NCBI GenBank assembly: GCA_947167075.1
Contig: CAMVGR010000001.1
Span: forward strand, 62,001 to 126,000
From: an uncultured Bacteroidales bacterium
GTDB lineage: Bacteria; Bacteroidota; Bacteroidia; Bacteroidales; P3
Reading direction: 5' to 3'
DNA length: 64,000 nucleotides
Part shown: one piece after another, positions 1 through 9,564 of the stretch
Position numbering within the stretch: the first letter of the stretch is position 1
Layout: every line of letters begins with the position of its first letter
Position numbers and translations under genes: made by a program
The notes under the pieces: model-generated
What the model was told of the DNA's origin: nothing
The model's input: the letters and a program-made list of their open reading frames with translations, nothing else
Databases searched by the model: none

Positions 1-3000
1 CTCCATTGTAGGAATCGGTGACTCGGGGCGGGGGTGGCAGTCAGTTGCACGCCGCCGGTGGAGCACTCCCATTCGGCAGTGCCCATGGTGTCCACGTTCA
101 CCGTGAGCACCACTTTGTAGGGTGTCTGCTCCTCGATATGCTGGAAGTCGGCCCATGTGGGGTGTGCATCCTCCCATGTATATTCGTAGTAATAATTTTT
201 ACCTTTCAATGTGTAGAATCCTCCACTAGGGTCTGGCTTGGGTTTTAACTGCGAATAGTTTTCGTAGTTTGATTTAGCACCACATGGCACCATGAGAACG
301 GCATTGGAGAAGACGCTGTCGTCGAAGACATTCATAGGCGATATGTACCACACCTCGTCGGCCAGATTAGTTGACATTGCCCATACTCCCATTGTGGAGG
401 GTTCTGTTCCACGACACACGATGGTATCGAGATGGCTGCCAATATTTACACCGAAGGCGTATTGACCAATGTTTTGTAGCGTGGTGGGAAGCGAGACGTA
501 GTGAAGGCTGGCGGTGTCGACTTTGCCAGAAATGAAACCGCTGATGATAATCACAACATTAAGAGGCTCGGGTTCGGCAACCGACAGGTCGGTCGGAATA
601 CTGCTGTCGCCCCCAGTATTTTGGGGGGTATCAGATACTTTCATGTAGAAGCAGTAGTTTCCGATTTCCAGCAGACCTTCGGGCAGTTCGAGGCGTTCCA
701 GGCCTTCGGCATTGTAGAAAATGCCTTCGGTGAGGTAGCGCACGTTAGGTCCGAAGTCGATGGAGTGTAGGTTCACGGTGTTGCCAAAGGGGGTACAGCT
801 GGAGGGCTCTACGTGGTCGATGCCAAGACTGTCGCAATCGTAGTAGAGATAACTGAGCGACGAGTCGAGCAGGAAAGCATCTGTTCCAATCCACTGTAGC
901 GTGCTGGGCATCCACAGGCTATCGAGGTCCTGGCAGTTGCGGAAAGCACCGGCTCCGATGTACTGGCATCCTTCGGGCAGACGTACGTTGTGCAGGCCGG
1001 AGGTGTTCATAAAGGCTGCCTGGTCGATATACTGCAGTGAGTCGGAAAAGAGCGACTCTGCATTCTCGAGCACCATGTTGGCAAAGGCTCCGTTGCCGAT
1101 AGTCTGCAAGGAGGTACTCTGGTTGTTAATGTACACTGTGCGGTCGAAGGCGTTGGTGTCGAGCAATTGGTTCCATGGGAAACCAAAGAAACATGGAGGT
1201 ATGTTGCGTACGCCGGGGCCGATGGTGATGGTGTCCACTGGCGGCAGCAGGTCGGCGAGGGCTACTTTTGATTTACGGGCGTTGAATTTTGCTACATTGT
1301 TGTACGTTAGGGCACTATTGGGTGTGTAGCTGCGGTCAAGGTTCGGCAATGAGAGGTCGCCGTAGTATACCGACTCTGTGGCATTGTAGGTGATCTTCTT
1401 CAGTTTCTTGCAGCCGAGGAAAGGCGAGGCCCCCACTTCGGTGAGGCCTTGCGGGATGACGGCAGACTTGATCTGTGTGCATCCCTCGAAAGCACCGCTG
1501 CCGAGAGAGATGAGTGTGGCGGGAAGTGGCAGGGTGTCGAATTCGCGTACCTGGTCGCACCCGTAGAAGCAGTAGGTAGGGATAGTCAGCACCGAGTCGC
1601 CAAACACCACATGGCGCAGGTTGCCGCTCTTGCCAAAGAGCGAGATGTAGCTGATGCTGTCGGGGGTATAGTAGTCGTAGACGAGGCGCAGGTCGCTACA
1701 ATTGTAGTAGACTTGGCGCAGGTTGCCGGCGAATTTGATGTCGCTACGCCTCGGCATTATCACCGTGTCGAGCGTGGAGGGGAGGGTGAGAGTGTCGACA
1801 GCGTAGACCCAAACGGGCAACATGCTCTTCACACCTTCGCCCACTATCAGGTGGTCTATTTCGATGTCGATAGAGGCGTTTTTATTATAGGCAACTGTCG
1901 CGAACAAGTCATAATTACTCGGCGACGTATAACGTACCGAGGTGCCGGCATTATTGGTGTCGATGATCCATGTGCAGGCGACGGCATTATAGTAGATTCT
2001 CTTCAATCCGGAGCAATTGCCAAACACCGATTTCCCAATTGTGCGCACAGCGGGAGGGATGGTGATCTCGGCGAGCGAGGAGCAGCCGTGGAAGGCGGAA
2101 TGGCCTATGCTTTGCAGCGAGTCGGGCAGAACGATGCTGTCCAGCAGAGTGCAGCCGGAGAAAGCGGCAGTGCGGATGTCTCGAACAGAAGATGGAATAT
2201 CTATTCTAGCCAGCATGGGGCAGTCGCCTAAAGTGGCGGTGCCGATGGTGGTCAAGCCGTCGGGCAACTGGACTTCGTAGAGAGATTTATTATGGCATAA
2301 TAGGGCATCAGGTAGTACCTTCACACCGTCGCCTACTATCACCACTTGTAGACTGTCGCTTTGGAACACCGAGCTGCTATAGACAATGCCATACATTTTG
2401 ATAAGTGTAGAGTCGTCGCGACAGATGACATTGGGGGTGTTATAATACAACGTGTCGAGAAAGTTCCCGTAAAAAGCAAACAAGCCAAGTGTGTCGAGCG
2501 TAGCAGGAATGGTGAGGGTATGTATTCCAGTGCAGTGGGCGAATGCTCCATCGGCTTTATCAAATCTTGTGGTGCTGCCGATATAGGAGACATCAGAGAG
2601 GTCGAGAGAGGTGATTTGACGGCAGAAGGCAAAGGCTTTTTTCTCCACGCGAGTGAGACCGTCGGGGAACGAGAATGCTCCTTCGCGTCCAACAGGGCAA
2701 CGCAACACGGTGTTGCCCGCCTCGTTCACCAGTAGTCCATTATTCGAGTAGTATTTCCAGTTGTCAGTGCTTACGTTGATGTGCTTCACGCCTGGCAGCG
2801 AGGTGATGGTGTAGTAGAGCGTGTCCACATCTTCGCCCACTTCGAGCACGTTGAAGTGGGTTAGATCGTTAAAGATGCCGCTGGTGTAGCTTGGATAGTA
2901 TGTGTAAATAGGATTATTGTACGTGCCTATATTATTTTTGAGCATTTGGAACTTGGGAACTTGGCCTGACGGCACGCAAGCCGATGCGTTGAAGAAGAGG

Positions 3001-4565
3001 GTGTCGATCAGACTACATCCGTTGAAGGCTTTTTGTGCGATAGAGGTGACGCCTACTCCAATACTGAGATTACCACTGCGGGCGGCAGGCACCCGCAGCA
3101 ACTCTTTCTTGTTCTTACTGTAGAGCACCCCGTCGACAGAAGAGAATGTGCTGTTGGCGGCATCTACCTCGATGGCACTGAGTTGGTCGATATCGTACAC
3201 TTTTACCCCTGAACTGTAGTCGGGGAACGAACTGACACTGCTGCCCACATGGAGTGTCCATGTGCTGTCGTCGTTGACAGTGTAGTAAAGACCGTCGGCA
3301 ATTGCCCCGTTAAGGTATTGGGCACCCCATGGTGCACCGGTTGCCGAACCATTATAGTACAGTATTATTACACCGCTGAAGGCGTTGTTCCCGATGCTTT
3401 CCACTCCGTCGGGCACGGTGAGGATGGTTTGATTGCAACCATAGAATGCGTATGTACCGATAGAAGTAACGGTGGCAGGAAGTGTCGAAATGGAAAGAGG
3501 ACATCCTCGGAATGCATAGTCGGAGATGGTGGTGCAGTTGGACAGGACGACCGAGGAGAGGCTACTACAATTTTTGAATGCACTGCTGCCAATGGTGATG
3601 CAGTTGGATAGGTCGGCCGAGGTGAGGCTACTACAGTAACTGAATGCACTGCTGCCGATGGTGGTGCAGCTGGACAGGTTGGCTGAGGTGAGGTTACTAC
3701 AGAAACCGAATGCGCCTTCGCTGATGGTGGTGCAGTTGGGAAGATCGACCAATGCGAGTTTGCATTGGTAAAATGCATACTCTCCTACAGAAGTGCAGGC
3801 GGAGAGGTCGACCGAGGTGAGGCTATAGCACTGGTAGAACATGCTGTTGCCGATGGTGGTGCAGCTGGACAGGTCGACTGAGGTGAGGCTGCTGCAATTG
3901 GAGAAGGCGCTTGTGCCAAGAGAGGTGCAGCTGGGCAGGCTGGCCTCGGTGAGGGCGGTGCAGTTGGAGAAAGCGTTGTCGCCGATGGTAGTGCATACGG
4001 GCAGGTCGACCGAGGTGAGGCTTGTGCAGCCGTAGAATGCTTCTTCCCCGATGGTGGTGCAGTTGGGCAGGTCGACCGAGGTGAGGCTTGTGCAGCCGTA
4101 GAATGCTTCTTCCCCGATGGTGGTGCAGTTGGGCAGGTCGACCGAGGTGAGGCTGGTGCAGCCGTAAAATGCTCTTTTGTTTAAGACTACAGCACCTAAC
4201 ATGCTGACGGATGTTAAACCAGTGCAGTCTTCGAAGGCGTCATTTCCAATATCAGACACACTATCGCCAAGTGTGACAGAGGTCAGCCCAGACATGTTTT
4301 CGAATGCTGCATATAGTTTAGTGCCGATAACGGTGTAGGTGGTGCCTTCGTGTTCGACGGTGGAAGGTATCACTAGGTCGCCGGTGTAGGTGACATCGCT
4401 GGCCGCACTTACACGTACGGTACCCGTAGGTTCTCCGTACTGGTGCACGTATTGGACGGTGTGGCCACTGGGTGTGACCGCGTTGAACTGCTGTGCCGTT
4501 GCCGGCAGAGAAAGGAATGCTGCAGCGAGAATACATATCAGCGTGGATAATGATACTTTTTTCAT
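1..4565 (-). CDS. BspA-like leucine-rich-repeat surface protein, 3' end off the window
   Basis: Seen: the frame opened by ATG at 4565 stays open to base 1, giving at least 1,521 residues without a stop. Residues 1-25 are a signal peptide ending in an AxA motif (LPATAQQ). From about residue 90 there are LRR_5/BspA repeats of 22 residues with the pattern LPNCTTIGEEAFYGCTSLTS, almost identical over residues 125-340, then more divergent 'AFxGCxxL' and 'IPSSVRDI' repeats to about residue 1430. The last visible part (VVLTVNVDTMGTAEWECSTG) resembles the divergent InlB B-repeat/bacterial repeat domain often found near the C-terminus. Family knowledge: such proteins are secreted and bind host or bacterial surfaces. 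A C-terminal sorting signal would lie outside the window, so T9SS export is likely but unproven. It is transcribed divergently from ruvB. Confidence 0.9.
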   Translation of the reverse strand, partial: MKKVSLSTLICILAAAFLSLPATAQQFNAVTPSGHTVQYVHQYGEPTGTVRVSAASDVTYTGDLVIPSTVEHEGTTYTVIGTKLYAAFENMSGLTSVTLGDSVSDIGNDAFEDCTGLTSVSMLGAVVLNKRAFYGCTSLTSVDLPNCTTIGEEAFYGCTSLTSVDLPNCTTIGEEAFYGCTSLTSVDLPVCTTIGDNAFSNCTALTEASLPSCTSLGTSAFSNCSSLTSVDLSSCTTIGNSMFYQCYSLTSVDLSACTSVGEYAFYQCKLALVDLPNCTTISEGAFGFCSNLTSANLSSCTTIGSSAFSYCSSLTSADLSNCITIGSSAFKNCSSLSSVVLSNCTTISDYAFRGCPLSISTLPATVTSIGTYAFYGCNQTILTVPDGVESIGNNAFSGVIILYYNGSATGAPWGAQYLNGAIADGLYYTVNDDSTWTLHVGSSVSSFPDYSSGVKVYDIDQLSAIEVDAANSTFSSVDGVLYSKNKKELLRVPAARSGNLSIGVGVTSIAQKAFNGCSLIDTLFFNASACVPSGQVPKFQMLKNNIGTYNNPIYTYYPSYTSGIFNDLTHFNVLEVGEDVDTLYYTITSLPGVKHINVSTDNWKYYSNNGLLVNEAGNTVLRCPVGREGAFSFPDGLTRVEKKAFAFCRQITSLDLSDVSYIGSTTRFDKADGAFAHCTGIHTLTIPATLDTLGLFAFYGNFLDTLYYNTPNVICRDDSTLIKMYGIVYSSSVFQSDSLQVVIVGDGVKVLPDALLCHNKSLYEVQLPDGLTTIGTATLGDCPMLARIDIPSSVRDIRTAAFSGCTLLDSIVLPDSLQSIGHSAFHGCSSLAEITIPPAVRTIGKSVFGNCSGLKRIYYNAVACTWIIDTNNAGTSVRYTSPSNYDLFATVAYNKNASIDIEIDHLIVGEGVKSMLPVWVYAVDTLTLPSTLDTVIMPRRSDIKFAGNLRQVYYNCSDLRLVYDYYTPDSISYISLFGKSGNLRHVVFGDSVLTIPTYCFYGCDQVREFDTLPLPATLISLGSGAFEGCTQIKSAVIPQGLTEVGASPFLGCKKLKKITYNATESVYYGDLSLPNLDRSYTPNSALTYNNVAKFNARKSKVALADLLPPVDTITIGPGVRNIPPCFFGFPWNQLLDTNAFDRTVYINNQSTSLQTIGNGAFANMVLENAESLFSDSLQYIDQAAFMNTSGLHNVRLPEGCQYIGAGAFRNCQDLDSLWMPSTLQWIGTDAFLLDSSLSYLYYDCDSLGIDHVEPSSCTPFGNTVNLHSIDFGPNVRYLTEGIFYNAEGLERLELPEGLLEIGNYCFYMKVSDTPQNTGGDSSIPTDLSVAEPEPLNVVIIISGFISGKVDTASLHYVSLPTTLQNIGQYAFGVNIGSHLDTIVCRGTEPSTMGVWAMSTNLADEVWYISPMNVFDDSVFSNAVLMVPCGAKSNYENYSQLKPKPDPSGGFYTLKGKNYYYEYTWEDAHPTWADFQHIEEQTPYKVVLTVNVDTMGTAEWECSTGGVQLTATPAPSHRFLQW
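3541..4190 (-). repeat. 66-bp coding repeat array inside the LRR gene
   Basis: About ten successive 66-bp units, each one 22-residue LRR. The units beginning near 4021 and 4087 are identical over their full length, while flanking units differ at several bases. Recent unit duplication or gene conversion is the likely cause (inference). Confidence 0.8.
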
Positions 4566-4610
4566 ATTTCTGTAGTCTATTTTGTTTTCTTTATTTAATG
4601 ATTTTGTTTG

Positions 4611-4634
4611 ATAATCAGTGTTTAAACTGATTAT
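4611..4634. promoter_or_regulatory. Inverted repeat in the LRR gene leader
   Basis: ATAATCAGT (4611-4619) and ACTGATTAT (4626-4634) form a perfect 9-bp inverted repeat with a 6-base spacer. It lies between the putative -7 box of the LRR gene and its ATG, so it could be a leader hairpin or an operator. Function not known. Confidence 0.4.
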
Positions 4635-4655
4635 TAATGTGTCGATTGTAAGATA

Positions 4656-4663
4656 CAAAAGTA
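4656..4663 (-). promoter_or_regulatory. Putative -7 box for the LRR gene
   Basis: On the minus strand this reads TACTTTTG, a full match to the Bacteroidota -7 consensus TAnnTTTG, about 90 bases upstream of the LRR gene start. No good -33 TTTG lies at 19-21 bases. Confidence 0.45.
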
Positions 4664-4716
4664 CTAATTTTTTAAATATGTAGCACTTATTTTTCTGTTG
4701 AATTGGAAAAATGTCG

Positions 4717-4724
4717 TACATTTG
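4717..4724 (+). promoter_or_regulatory. Putative -7 box for ruvB
   Basis: TACATTTG matches TAnnTTTG and ends 26 bases before the TTG codon at 4751. The -33 region is degenerate (TTTTCTG near 4691-4697). Confidence 0.5.
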
Positions 4725-4750
4725 CATTTTGAAAAGCATGCTGCAAACAC

Positions 4751-5794
4751 TTGCTAAATAGTAAAATAACAGTGAATAACGAGAATCTCGATAGCCGTAA
4801 CATCTCAGCGAAGGAGCGAGAAATAGAACGGGCGTTGCGCCCGTCCGGGTTCGACAGTTTTGCCGGTCAGCAGCAGGTGGTGGAGAATCTGAAAGTGTTC
4901 GTCAGAGCTGCCAAGGAGCGCCGTGAGCCGTTGGATCACGTGTTGCTATATGGACCTCCGGGCTTGGGCAAGACAACGTTGAGCAATATTATCGCCAACG
5001 AGTTGGGTGTGAACATCAAGACCACCTCCGGACCTGTGCTCGACAAGCCCGGCGACCTAGCCGGATTGCTCACCTCGCTGCAGCCCAACGACGTGCTTTT
5101 CATCGACGAGATACATCGTCTCTCGCCTGTGGTGGAGGAATATCTCTACTCCGCCATGGAGGACTTCCGCATCGACATTATGATTGAGAGTGGCCCTGCA
5201 GCCCGCAGCGTACAGCTGAACCTCAAGCCCTTCACTCTCATTGGTGCCACCACCCGCAGTGGTATGCTCACCGCCCCGCTGCGTGCCCGATTCGGCATTA
5301 ATTGTCGTTTGGAATACTATGATGCCGATACGCTTACCCGCATTGTCAATCGCTCGGCATCGCTCTTGCAGGTAAAGATTACAAGCGAAAGTGCCATCGA
5401 GATAGCACGGCGTAGCCGCGGCACCCCCCGTATTGCTAACCGCCTGCTGCGCCGTGTGCGCGACTTTGCCCAGGTGAAAGGTGACGGCACCATCACCCTC
5501 GACATTGCCCGCTATGCCCTCCAAGCCCTCAATGTGGATCGCAATGGCTTGGACGACATGGATATTCGTATCCTCTCCACCATCATCGACAAGTTCAAGG
5601 GTGGTCCTGTGGGATTGGGTACTATTGCCACTGCTGTAGGTGAGGATGCCGGCACCGTGGAGGAGGTCTATGAGCCCTACTTAATCCAGGAGGGCTACCT
5701 CATGCGCACCCCCCGTGGCCGCGAAGCTACCATGCTTGCTTACCAGCACTTGGGCAAAATTAAGCAGGGTACTCAACAGACTCTTGATCTATAA
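4751..5794 (+). CDS. ruvB: Holliday junction branch migration DNA helicase RuvB
   Basis: RuvB is the hexameric AAA+ motor that, with RuvA, drives branch migration of Holliday junctions in recombinational repair. Visible: Walker [10 protein letters not shown] at residues 68-76, Walker B LFIDEIH at about 116-122, sensor GATTR at 165-169, and a C-terminal winged-helix domain ending in TPRGREAT. The 347-residue length is normal. The only in-frame start candidates are TTG at 4751 and GTG at 4772. The ATG at 4738 hits a stop after seven codons, so a non-ATG start is needed. The family's conserved part begins at about residue 20, so GTG 4772 is equally possible. It is transcribed alone or with the small lipoprotein gene 11 bases downstream. 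Confidence 0.97.
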   Translation: MLNSKITVNNENLDSRNISAKEREIERALRPSGFDSFAGQQQVVENLKVFVRAAKERREPLDHVLLYGPPGLGKTTLSNIIANELGVNIKTTSGPVLDKPGDLAGLLTSLQPNDVLFIDEIHRLSPVVEEYLYSAMEDFRIDIMIESGPAARSVQLNLKPFTLIGATTRSGMLTAPLRARFGINCRLEYYDADTLTRIVNRSASLLQVKITSESAIEIARRSRGTPRIANRLLRRVRDFAQVKGDGTITLDIARYALQALNVDRNGLDDMDIRILSTIIDKFKGGPVGLGTIATAVGEDAGTVEEVYEPYLIQEGYLMRTPRGREATMLAYQHLGKIKQGTQQTLDL

Positions 5795-5805
5795 TATAAA
5801 TTATA

Positions 5806-6207
5806 ATGAAAAGGATTATTCTGATATTGACCACCTGTTTGCTGTTCTTCGTCGGCTGTCAGAGTGACGAAGAGGTGGGCTCGGCCACACATTACTACAC
5901 AATCGCTACCGACGACATGTCGTGGGGCAAGGCCGATATGGATTATATTGCCGGTTTCTTTGCCGACGATGTGAGGATGTTCACCGTTGACGGAACGACC
6001 GCTGCTGCCGACCGTGAGGCATTGGCACGATACAACGGCATACTGTCGCAGATCGACGACGAGACCGTATGTGCCCAGTTCCCGTGCGAGTATGACGAAA
6101 ATCTCGAGGAGTACCTCTACTATCAAGTGCACCTGCTGCGCACAGAGGGTATACCCGATACTTTGGCAGGCAAGCGCTGGAGTCACGACGGCACCACAGT
6201 CAGATAG
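5806..6207 (+). CDS. Small hypothetical lipoprotein
   Basis: A 133-residue protein of unknown function. Residues 1-18 are a lipoprotein signal peptide with lipobox FVGC (Cys18), followed by acidic residues (QSDEEVG) typical of Bacteroidota lipoproteins, some of which are exported to the cell surface. The mature part has no domain I recognise and is rich in Asp, Glu and Tyr. It begins 11 bases after ruvB. It ends at TAG and two more in-frame stops follow within 15 bases; the S41 relic that follows starts in the same frame. This could be one decayed gene, but the lipoprotein does not resemble an S41 N-terminus, so I treat it as separate. Confidence 0.6.
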   Translation: MKRIILILTTCLLFFVGCQSDEEVGSATHYYTIATDDMSWGKADMDYIAGFFADDVRMFTVDGTTAAADREALARYNGILSQIDDETVCAQFPCEYDENLEEYLYYQVHLLRTEGIPDTLAGKRWSHDGTTVR

Positions 6208-6222
6208 TGAAGTTACAGTTAA

Positions 6223-6660
6223 CACTTTTTTGTCGACATCTCTCATAATGGTGGTGGCAACGATGCTTTCTGCTTCGCGCTTCTTTGTCATTTCAGTAGG
6301 CTGCTCGACACGGTAGTCTTCGGCGACTATATGGGATACCGAGCGTGGACCGCCCGACAAGCCTGGCGAGTGTCGCTTCCGCCGCCATCTCGTTGGCCAA
6401 CATCGCCAAACAGTACCGGCTGGGCACATTCTTCGGCGAAGAAACCGGTGGTCTCACTTCCACCTATATCAGACTCAACGGCTGCCGCTTGCCAAATTCC
6501 AAGCTCGCCTTATATGTTTCAGACAAATACGAGGCGCTACTTTGGCACCACTGGTCTACATGGAGTGATGCCTGACGTACCTTTCGACATTGGATACCGT
6601 TATTTCTTCCGCAGCTTCACTGTGGAGGAATTGCAGCAAATGGCGAGCATGGTAAAATAA
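6223..6660 (+). pseudogene. Decayed S41 family peptidase (C-terminal half, two frameshifts)
   Basis: Three blocks of S41 (tail-specific/C-terminal-processing) peptidase sequence lie in order but in two frames. Frame of 6223: FFVDISHNGGGND, matching the family's 'DxRxNGGG' strand. Frame of 6345: SVASAAISLANIAKQYRLG and FFGEETGGLTS, matching the catalytic-serine helix and 'GEETGG' loop, then LPNSKLALYVSDKY. Back in the first frame from about 6530: GVMPDVPFDIGYRYF, the typical end of the domain. The first frame is left near 6340 and regained near 6530. The N-terminal half is absent. This is either a real pseudogene or the product of two compensating sequencing errors on a gene already lacking its front; the missing N-terminus favours a pseudogene. 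Confidence 0.75.
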
Positions 6661-6664
6661 ATAT

Positions 6665-6695
6665 TTTGCCATATAAAATATTTGTCGTATTTTTG
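6665..6695 (+). promoter_or_regulatory. Promoter of the hutI-lolD-rlmB operon
   Basis: TTTG at 6665-6668, a 19-base spacer, then TATTTTTG at 6688-6695: a complete Bacteroidota sigma-ABfr promoter. Transcription should start near 6702, which supports the ATG at 6717 as the hutI start rather than upstream codons. Confidence 0.75.
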
Positions 6696-6716
6696 CAGCA
6701 AAATTGTTGTAAAGAT

Positions 6717-7967
6717 ATGCAGACACTTATCAAGAATATCAAGGAACTGGTGCAGGTGGAGACTGGTCGACAGAAACTTCGCACCCAGGGCCAGGAGATG
6801 GCACAGATGGAGACCATTAAGGATGCCTACCTCCTTGTGGAGGACGGCAAGATAAAGGCCTTCGGGCAAATGTGCGAGTGGAATGAGAAAAGTGAAAAAT
6901 GGAAGGTGGAGAAGGAAGTAGATGCCACGGGACGGCTCGTCTTTCCCACGTTCTGCGACTCGCATACGCACCTGGTCTACGCCAACTCGCGTGAGCATGA
7001 GTTTGTCGATAAAATTCGCGGTCTCAGCTATGAAGAAATCGCCAAGAGAGGAGGAGGCATTCTCAACTCGGCCAAGGCGACGGCTGCTGCATCGGAGGAA
7101 GAACTGTATGATATGGCATGGCAACGCCTCGAGGGGGTGATGCGCCTCGGTACGGGTGCTATTGAGATAAAGAGCGGCTACGGCCTCTCCACCGAGAGTG
7201 AACTGAAGCTATTACGTGTGATACGCCGCCTGAAGGAGAATTCACCCCTGACCATTAAGTCCAACTTCCTCGGAGCCCATGGAATACCGATGGAGTATAG
7301 AGGACATCAGGAAGACTATGTTGATTTGGTTATCAACGAAATGATACCGCGGGTGGCCGACGAGGGTCTGGCTGATTTTATCGACGTGTTCTGCGACCAG
7401 GGTTTCTTCACTGTCGATGACACCGCCCGTATTCTTGAAGCAGGTATCAAGCACGGTATGCGACCTAAAATCCACGCCAATGAGATGGCTATCTCGGGCG
7501 GCGTGCAGGTGGGTGTGAAATACAATGCTATTTCGGTGGATCACCTGGAGCAGATGGGCGATGCCGAAATCGAGTGCCTAAAGGGTACCGACACTATGCC
7601 CACCATCCTCCCTGGCTGTGCCTTCTTCCTCAATCTGCCACTTTCGCCGGCACGTGGAATGATAGAGGCTGGACTGCCAGTGGCTATGGCTTCCGACTAC
7701 AATCCAGGCACTTCGCCATCGGGCAATATGCAGCTTGTTCTCTCAATGGCGTGTATTCGTTACCGACTCACACCTGAGGAGGCGCTGAATGCTACCACAC
7801 TCAACACTGCCTACGCCATGGGGGTAAGCGGCGAACTCGGTACCATCGCCGTTGGAAAACGTGCCAACTTCTATATCACCAAACCCATTCCCAGCTACGA
7901 ATATATGCCATATGCCTATGGAGAAAACAATGTGGATCGTATATTCTTGAACGGTGTGGAAATATGA
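6717..7967 (+). CDS. hutI: Imidazolonepropionase
   Basis: Hydrolyses 4-imidazolone-5-propanoate to N-formimino-L-glutamate, the third step of histidine degradation; cytoplasmic, metal-dependent amidohydrolase. Visible: metal-binding DSHTHLVY (His83, His85), substrate-loop [19 protein letters not shown] with a further ligand His, HLEQMG, and [14 protein letters not shown] near the end. The 416-residue length is normal. The start at ATG 6717 is chosen because the promoter -7 box lies inside any longer version. No other hut gene is visible, so the pathway must be encoded elsewhere. The stop overlaps the lolD start by 4 bases, suggesting translational coupling with an unrelated function. Confidence 0.96.
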   Translation: MQTLIKNIKELVQVETGRQKLRTQGQEMAQMETIKDAYLLVEDGKIKAFGQMCEWNEKSEKWKVEKEVDATGRLVFPTFCDSHTHLVYANSREHEFVDKIRGLSYEEIAKRGGGILNSAKATAAASEEELYDMAWQRLEGVMRLGTGAIEIKSGYGLSTESELKLLRVIRRLKENSPLTIKSNFLGAHGIPMEYRGHQEDYVDLVINEMIPRVADEGLADFIDVFCDQGFFTVDDTARILEAGIKHGMRPKIHANEMAISGGVQVGVKYNAISVDHLEQMGDAEIECLKGTDTMPTILPGCAFFLNLPLSPARGMIEAGLPVAMASDYNPGTSPSGNMQLVLSMACIRYRLTPEEALNATTLNTAYAMGVSGELGTIAVGKRANFYITKPIPSYEYMPYAYGENNVDRIFLNGVEI

Positions 7968-8617
7968 TACATGTAATAGGTATAAATAAAAGCTATGGGC
8001 AACTGCATGTGTTGAGAGACATCAACCTGACTATCGATAAGGGTGAGATCGTCTCCATCGTCGGTGCAAGCGGAGCAGGTAAAACCACTTTACTGCAGAT
8101 TATGGGAACGCTTGACCGTGCTGATAGCGGAGTGTTGAAATACGATGATTTGGACGTTACGACCCTTAAAGAGAAAGAACTGGCGGCATTTCGTAACCGA
8201 CAAATTGGATTCGTATTCCAGTCACATCATCTGTTGCCGGAGTTTACAGCAGTGGAGAATGTGATGATACCTGCCCTTATTAGAGGCGATAGGGAAAAAA
8301 CTGCAAGAAATCGTGCCATGGAAATGCTTGAACATCTAGGACTAGCGGATAGATTCCACCACAAGCCATCCGCATTGAGTGGTGGTGAACAACAGCGGGT
8401 GGCAGTGGCTCGTGCATTGATTAACAGCCCGATGGTTGTATTGGCTGACGAGCCATCGGGCAATTTAGATTCACAGCATGCAAAAGAGCTGCACGAGCTA
8501 TTTTTCCGACTAAGGGACGAGATGGGTCAAACCTTTGTAATAGTCACACATAACGAATTGTTGGCGGAAATGGCGGATAGAAAAATAACAATAAAAGATG
8601 GAAAGAACACAGAATAA
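7964..8617 (+). CDS. lolD: LolD-type ABC transporter ATP-binding protein
   Basis: ATPase of the MacB/LolCDE class; LolD with LolC/E releases lipoproteins from the inner membrane for outer membrane delivery. Visible: Walker [10 protein letters not shown] (34-42), Q-loop Gln86, signature LSGGE (138-142), Walker B VVLADEP (158-164) and switch His196. The 217 residues are the usual length. No permease gene is adjacent, so the assignment to Lol rather than FtsE or MacB-like exporters rests on overall sequence. It overlaps hutI by 4 bases and rlmB by 20. Confidence 0.85.
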   Translation: MIHVIGINKSYGQLHVLRDINLTIDKGEIVSIVGASGAGKTTLLQIMGTLDRADSGVLKYDDLDVTTLKEKELAAFRNRQIGFVFQSHHLLPEFTAVENVMIPALIRGDREKTARNRAMEMLEHLGLADRFHHKPSALSGGEQQRVAVARALINSPMVVLADEPSGNLDSQHAKELHELFFRLRDEMGQTFVIVTHNELLAEMADRKITIKDGKNTE

Positions 8618-9338
8618 ACAACAGGTGATTTATGGTATGCGTCCGGTGATCGAGGCACTGGATGGGAATATCCAGGTGGAACGTGTACTGCTGCAAAACG
8701 GATTGAATGGGTCGCTACTAACAGAATTGCGAGCAAAGTTGAGAGAAAAAAGTGTCCCATGCCAATACGTGCCGGTGGAAAAACTGAACAAGATGACCAC
8801 TGGGACCCACCAAGGGGTGGTGGCTTTGATTGCTGCGGTGAAATACTGTAGTTTTATGGATATGGTCGAGGAACTGGACGACAAGTCGTTGGTGGTGATG
8901 TTGGATCATATAACTGATGTACGTAATATGGGTGCTATTGCTCGTACGGCGGAATGTACGGGTGTGAAGGCCTTGATAGTTCCCGACCACGGTAGTGCCG
9001 CAATGAACGACGATGCCGTTAAGACAAGCAGTGGAGCTTTGCTTAGATTGCCTGTATGCAGGGAACAGAATCTAAAAACCGTAGTGAATCTAGCTAAACA
9101 GTACGGATATCAAATTGTTGCAGCGACCGAAAAGGGAGCAACTCATTATCGAGAAGTGGACTTCAAGAGACCTACTCTTCTGATAATGGGGAATGAGGAA
9201 AGTGGTATTAGTCAGGATTTGTTGAAAATGAGCGATAAGCGAGTGTGTCTGCCAATGGTAGGGCATGTGGCTTCGCTCAATGTGAGTGTGGCGGCAGGAG
9301 TGTTGATGTACGAGGCTTTGGAACAGCAAAGAGGCTGA
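8598..9338 (+). CDS. rlmB: 23S rRNA (guanosine-2'-O-)-methyltransferase RlmB/TrmH family
   Basis: SPOUT-family 2'-O-ribose methyltransferase, expected to modify G2251-equivalent in 23S rRNA with S-adenosylmethionine. Visible: N-terminal L30e-like substrate-binding domain ([11 protein letters not shown]), then SPOUT motif 1 [18 protein letters not shown], motif 2 [11 protein letters not shown] and motif 3 [19 protein letters not shown] that form the trefoil knot. Length of 246 residues is normal. The start lies 20 bases inside lolD; the downstream ATG at residue 14 is a less likely alternative because the preceding NKQQVIYG is conserved in the family. Confidence 0.93.
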   Translation: MERTQNKQQVIYGMRPVIEALDGNIQVERVLLQNGLNGSLLTELRAKLREKSVPCQYVPVEKLNKMTTGTHQGVVALIAAVKYCSFMDMVEELDDKSLVVMLDHITDVRNMGAIARTAECTGVKALIVPDHGSAAMNDDAVKTSSGALLRLPVCREQNLKTVVNLAKQYGYQIVAATEKGATHYREVDFKRPTLLIMGNEESGISQDLLKMSDKRVCLPMVGHVASLNVSVAAGVLMYEALEQQRG

Positions 9339-9356
9339 TAGTCTCTTTTGTTTTTA
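9328..9356 (+). terminator. Weak terminator after rlmB
   Basis: AAAGAG (9328-9333) can pair with CTCTTT (9343-9348), followed by TGTTTTTAT. The stem overlaps the rlmB stop codon. The short stem makes this only a candidate. Confidence 0.35.
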
Positions 9357-9468
9357 TAAGTAATTATTTTTACTTAAAATTATTTCTGTAAGATGCTCAC
9401 ATTCTTGCAGAAATGTTTTTTTTTGTTTTTTTTAATATAATAATTAGCAACAATCCTTTTTTTTTATG

Positions 9469-9476
9469 TATCTTTG
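9469..9476 (+). promoter_or_regulatory. Putative -7 box of the giant cargo gene
   Basis: TATCTTTG fits TAnnTTTG; the surrounding 130 bases are very AT-rich. No clear TTTG lies at -33. A start here gives an 80-base leader before the ATG at 9565. Confidence 0.5.
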
Positions 9477-9564
9477 TATTTGGAAAATAATACCCAAAAG
9501 GGTGTATTATGTCCATAAATGATATTATAATAGATTGAAAAATAGAAAAATATAAATTGCTTAT

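Noticed and set aside
5773..6429. 218-codon minus-strand frame over the lipoprotein and S41 relic
   Set aside because: No motif, and the plus strand shows a lipobox and S41 motifs.
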